Part shown: positions 6,211 to 7,779 of the stretch, piece by piece
How the letters are laid out: every line of letters begins with the position of its first letter
How positions within the stretch are numbered: the stretch's first letter is position 1
Origin: Fimenecus sp963624605
GTDB taxonomy: Bacteria > Bacillota > Clostridia > Oscillospirales > Acutalibacteraceae
Direction: 5' to 3'
DNA length: 7,779 bases
Assembly (NCBI GenBank): GCA_963624605.1
Contig: CAVFQD010000073.1
Location: 1-7,779, forward strand
The notes under the pieces: model-generated
What the model saw: the letters and a program-made list of their open reading frames with translations, nothing else
The model's database searches: none
What the model was told of the DNA's origin: nothing
Position numbers and translations under genes: made by a program

Positions 6211-7641
6211 ATGGAAGGTAAAAAACTCACCGGAAAGCGCAAGCTGGGCTATTGCTCGGGCGTTATTACGGAATCCTTACTTTATAATATGTTCTGCACA
6301 TATTATCTTGTTTTTTTGACCGATATTATTCAAATGAAGCCTGTGCTTGCAGGTACGGTAAGCTTCATTTCAATTTGTTGGGACGCAATAACCGACCCGA
6401 TTATCGGTGCTTATGCCGACCAAAACGGTGCAGACAAAAGAAAATATATGGCAAAGTCGCTTTTCCCTCTTATATTCCTGTTTATTGCCGCATTCTTTAA
6501 CATCGGCACAGATAACAGCGTAATACAGTTCATATATTACACGGCGGTCGCTATGCTTTTCTGGCTTGCGTACACTGTTTACACCATACCTTATTATGCA
6601 ATAGTTGCCGAAATCACTCAGGATTATGACGAAAGAACCGATATCAGAAGCACAAGCTCGCTTATCAACACGGCTGCAATTTTCCTCGGAAACGCTTTAC
6701 CTGCCGTTGTTCCGTCGCTTTTTGCAGGCGTTGTAATTTCGGGCAAGCATATCGGCGAGTCGCTCGGTTGGGAAATTACAGCCATTATAATGTGTACGCT
6801 TTCTCTCATTTTCGGAATATGCACCGTAAAATCGCTTAAAGGAATCAGACTCCTTAAAGCTGAAGCTGAAAATGTTACCGGTGAAAGGAAAAAGGTCAAG
6901 GCAATCTTTTCCGAAATGCTTGAAGTGCTTAAAATCAAGCCCTTCAAATGGTTTGCAATGTTCATTATCTGCTTCCTTATAGCATCCTCGATGATTCAGT
7001 CGTCCTTTGAATATATGATAAAGGATTGTGTTGGCGCAGACACAGAGTTTTATATGGTCGTGGTTATTGTTGAATTGGTTGTTGTTATGGCGGCGTTTAT
7101 TCCGATAGTTACAAAAGTTTCAGAGAAAAAGGACAGAAGATTTTCAAGTCTTGTTTTCATGGCAATTATGTGCGTCGGACTTATCGGATGTAAAATCGCA
7201 GGAGTTAAATCAATACCTGTCGTGCTTTGCGTAACATTCTTTATGGCTGTCGGTATGGCAAACTTCTGGACAGTATTTTACTCAATCGCATATGATCTTG
7301 TCGAGGTTGACGAGTTCGCATACGGCACACGCCGCGAAAGCGTTATTACCGCACTTCCGCAGTTTTTCCAAAAGTTCGGCTCGGCAATCGGCGTATGGAC
7401 CGTCGGCTTTGTACTTCAGCTTGCAGGCTATGACAAGACAAACTCTGTTCAGCCCGCAACAGTCGCAAAGGGAATTGAAAACAATGTTACAATCATTCCT
7501 GCCGCTTTCCTTGTACTGTCGATTATCGGCATATATCTTTATCCTGTAACAAGAGAGAAATTTTCAAAACTTAAAGAAGAGCTTGAAAAGAAAAAAACGG
7601 GTAAAGAATATTCGACCGACGGACTTGAAAAGCTCGTTTAA
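6211..7641 (+). CDS. GPH-family (MelB-like) cation-coupled sugar symporter
   Basis: A 476-residue inner-membrane transporter of the major facilitator superfamily, glycoside-pentoside-hexuronide:cation symporter branch, about 12 hydrophobic helices. It should import a sugar or glycoside with Na+ or H+. Family marks: WDAITDPIIGAYAD at 57-70, with Asp58 and Asp62 matching the cation-binding Asp55 and Asp59 of MelB; the helix IV-V segment IPYYAIVAEITQDYDERTD at 126-144; a charged central loop (about 205-245); and YDLVEVDEFAYGTRRES at 361-377, the family's loop between helices X and XI. A charged tail follows residue 447. GGAGG lies 8 bases before the ATG. It is divergent from folC and the mannosidase, suggesting, without proof, a mannoside or manno-oligosaccharide substrate. 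An intrinsic terminator follows, so it is probably a single-gene transcript. Substrate unknown. Confidence 0.93.
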   Translation: MEGKKLTGKRKLGYCSGVITESLLYNMFCTYYLVFLTDIIQMKPVLAGTVSFISICWDAITDPIIGAYADQNGADKRKYMAKSLFPLIFLFIAAFFNIGTDNSVIQFIYYTAVAMLFWLAYTVYTIPYYAIVAEITQDYDERTDIRSTSSLINTAAIFLGNALPAVVPSLFAGVVISGKHIGESLGWEITAIIMCTLSLIFGICTVKSLKGIRLLKAEAENVTGERKKVKAIFSEMLEVLKIKPFKWFAMFIICFLIASSMIQSSFEYMIKDCVGADTEFYMVVVIVELVVVMAAFIPIVTKVSEKKDRRFSSLVFMAIMCVGLIGCKIAGVKSIPVVLCVTFFMAVGMANFWTVFYSIAYDLVEVDEFAYGTRRESVITALPQFFQKFGSAIGVWTVGFVLQLAGYDKTNSVQPATVAKGIENNVTIIPAAFLVLSIIGIYLYPVTREKFSKLKEELEKKKTGKEYSTDGLEKLV

Positions 7642-7694
7642 CGGAAAAATACGGATTCAGTCGATACCGATAACTTAACATCGCGATATATTTT

Positions 7695-7726
7695 CAAGCA
7701 GCCCAATGAGAGGGCTGCTTGTTTTT
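7695..7726 (+). terminator. Rho-independent terminator of the symporter gene
   Basis: A perfect 10-bp stem (CAAGCAGCCC with GGGCTGCTTG) has an AATGAGA loop and is followed by five T residues. It begins 53 bases after the symporter stop. The bases between (7642-7694) hold nothing I recognise. Confidence 0.93.
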
Positions 7727-7745
7727 GTCTAGCAATTGATGAAAA

Positions 7746-7764
7746 CCCCCGGTTCTACCGGGGG
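7746..7764. other. GC-rich hairpin at right edge, identity unclear
   Basis: CCCCCGGT pairs perfectly with ACCGGGGG over a TCT loop, flanked by A-runs on the + strand. Read on the - strand the stem is followed by TTTTC, so it could terminate a gene entering from the right. Read on the + strand it is followed by AAAAGGAA, a possible ribosome site for a gene starting at or just past the edge; strong hairpins of this kind also occur near the ends of IS200/IS605 elements. The window ends too soon to decide. Confidence 0.6.
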
Positions 7765-7779
7765 AAAAGGAACGCTTTA

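Noticed and set aside
1..7779. CRISPR arrays, tRNA genes, riboswitches and phage or defence genes
   Set aside because: No regularly spaced repeats, cloverleaf sequences, long structured leaders or matching protein families were seen on either strand. No gene-free stretch exceeds 140 bases.

Overview
The window looks like chromosomal DNA of an anaerobic, fermentative Firmicute, probably a gut Clostridia member of the Ruminococcaceae/Oscillospiraceae type. This is inferred from the gene styles (acetate kinase, a MAN2C1-like GH38 mannosidase, a GPH-family sugar symporter), strong GGAGG-type ribosome binding sites, short intergenic gaps and U-tract hairpin terminators. No rRNA or other taxonomic marker is present, so the assignment is soft.

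Layout, left to right. (1) Bases 1-1181, + strand: acetate kinase (ackA), missing only about its first eight residues at the left edge and closed by a clear intrinsic terminator. (2) Bases 1252-1776, + strand: a small two-helix membrane protein of the DUF1003 family. (3) A short perfect hairpin at 1780-1801 lies between two convergent genes and probably ends transcription from both sides. (4) Bases 6094-1815, - strand: a two-gene unit of folC (folylpolyglutamate/dihydrofolate synthase, TTG start) followed after 2 bases by a 1010-residue GH38 alpha-mannosidase, whose Shine-Dalgarno sequence lies inside the last two folC codons. (5) Bases 6095-6210: an AT-rich divergent promoter region. (6) Bases 6211-7641, + strand: a 12-helix sodium/proton-coupled sugar symporter of the GPH (MelB-like) family, closed by an intrinsic terminator. 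(7) At the right edge, a GC-rich hairpin followed by a Shine-Dalgarno-like sequence, which may belong to a further gene or element beyond the window.

How the genes may work together: the mannosidase has no signal peptide and should act in the cytoplasm, so it needs an importer. The divergently transcribed GPH symporter is a good candidate to bring in mannosides or short manno-oligosaccharides that the enzyme then trims. Glycolysis of the released mannose would end in part in acetate and ATP through acetate kinase, although the ackA link may be chance proximity. folC is a housekeeping gene sharing the mannosidase transcript. I see no CRISPR array, phage gene, tRNA or clearly new defence or biosynthetic system. 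The observations worth following are the folC-mannosidase coupling, the putative divergent mannoside-use module, an inverted repeat in its control region, and the edge hairpin.
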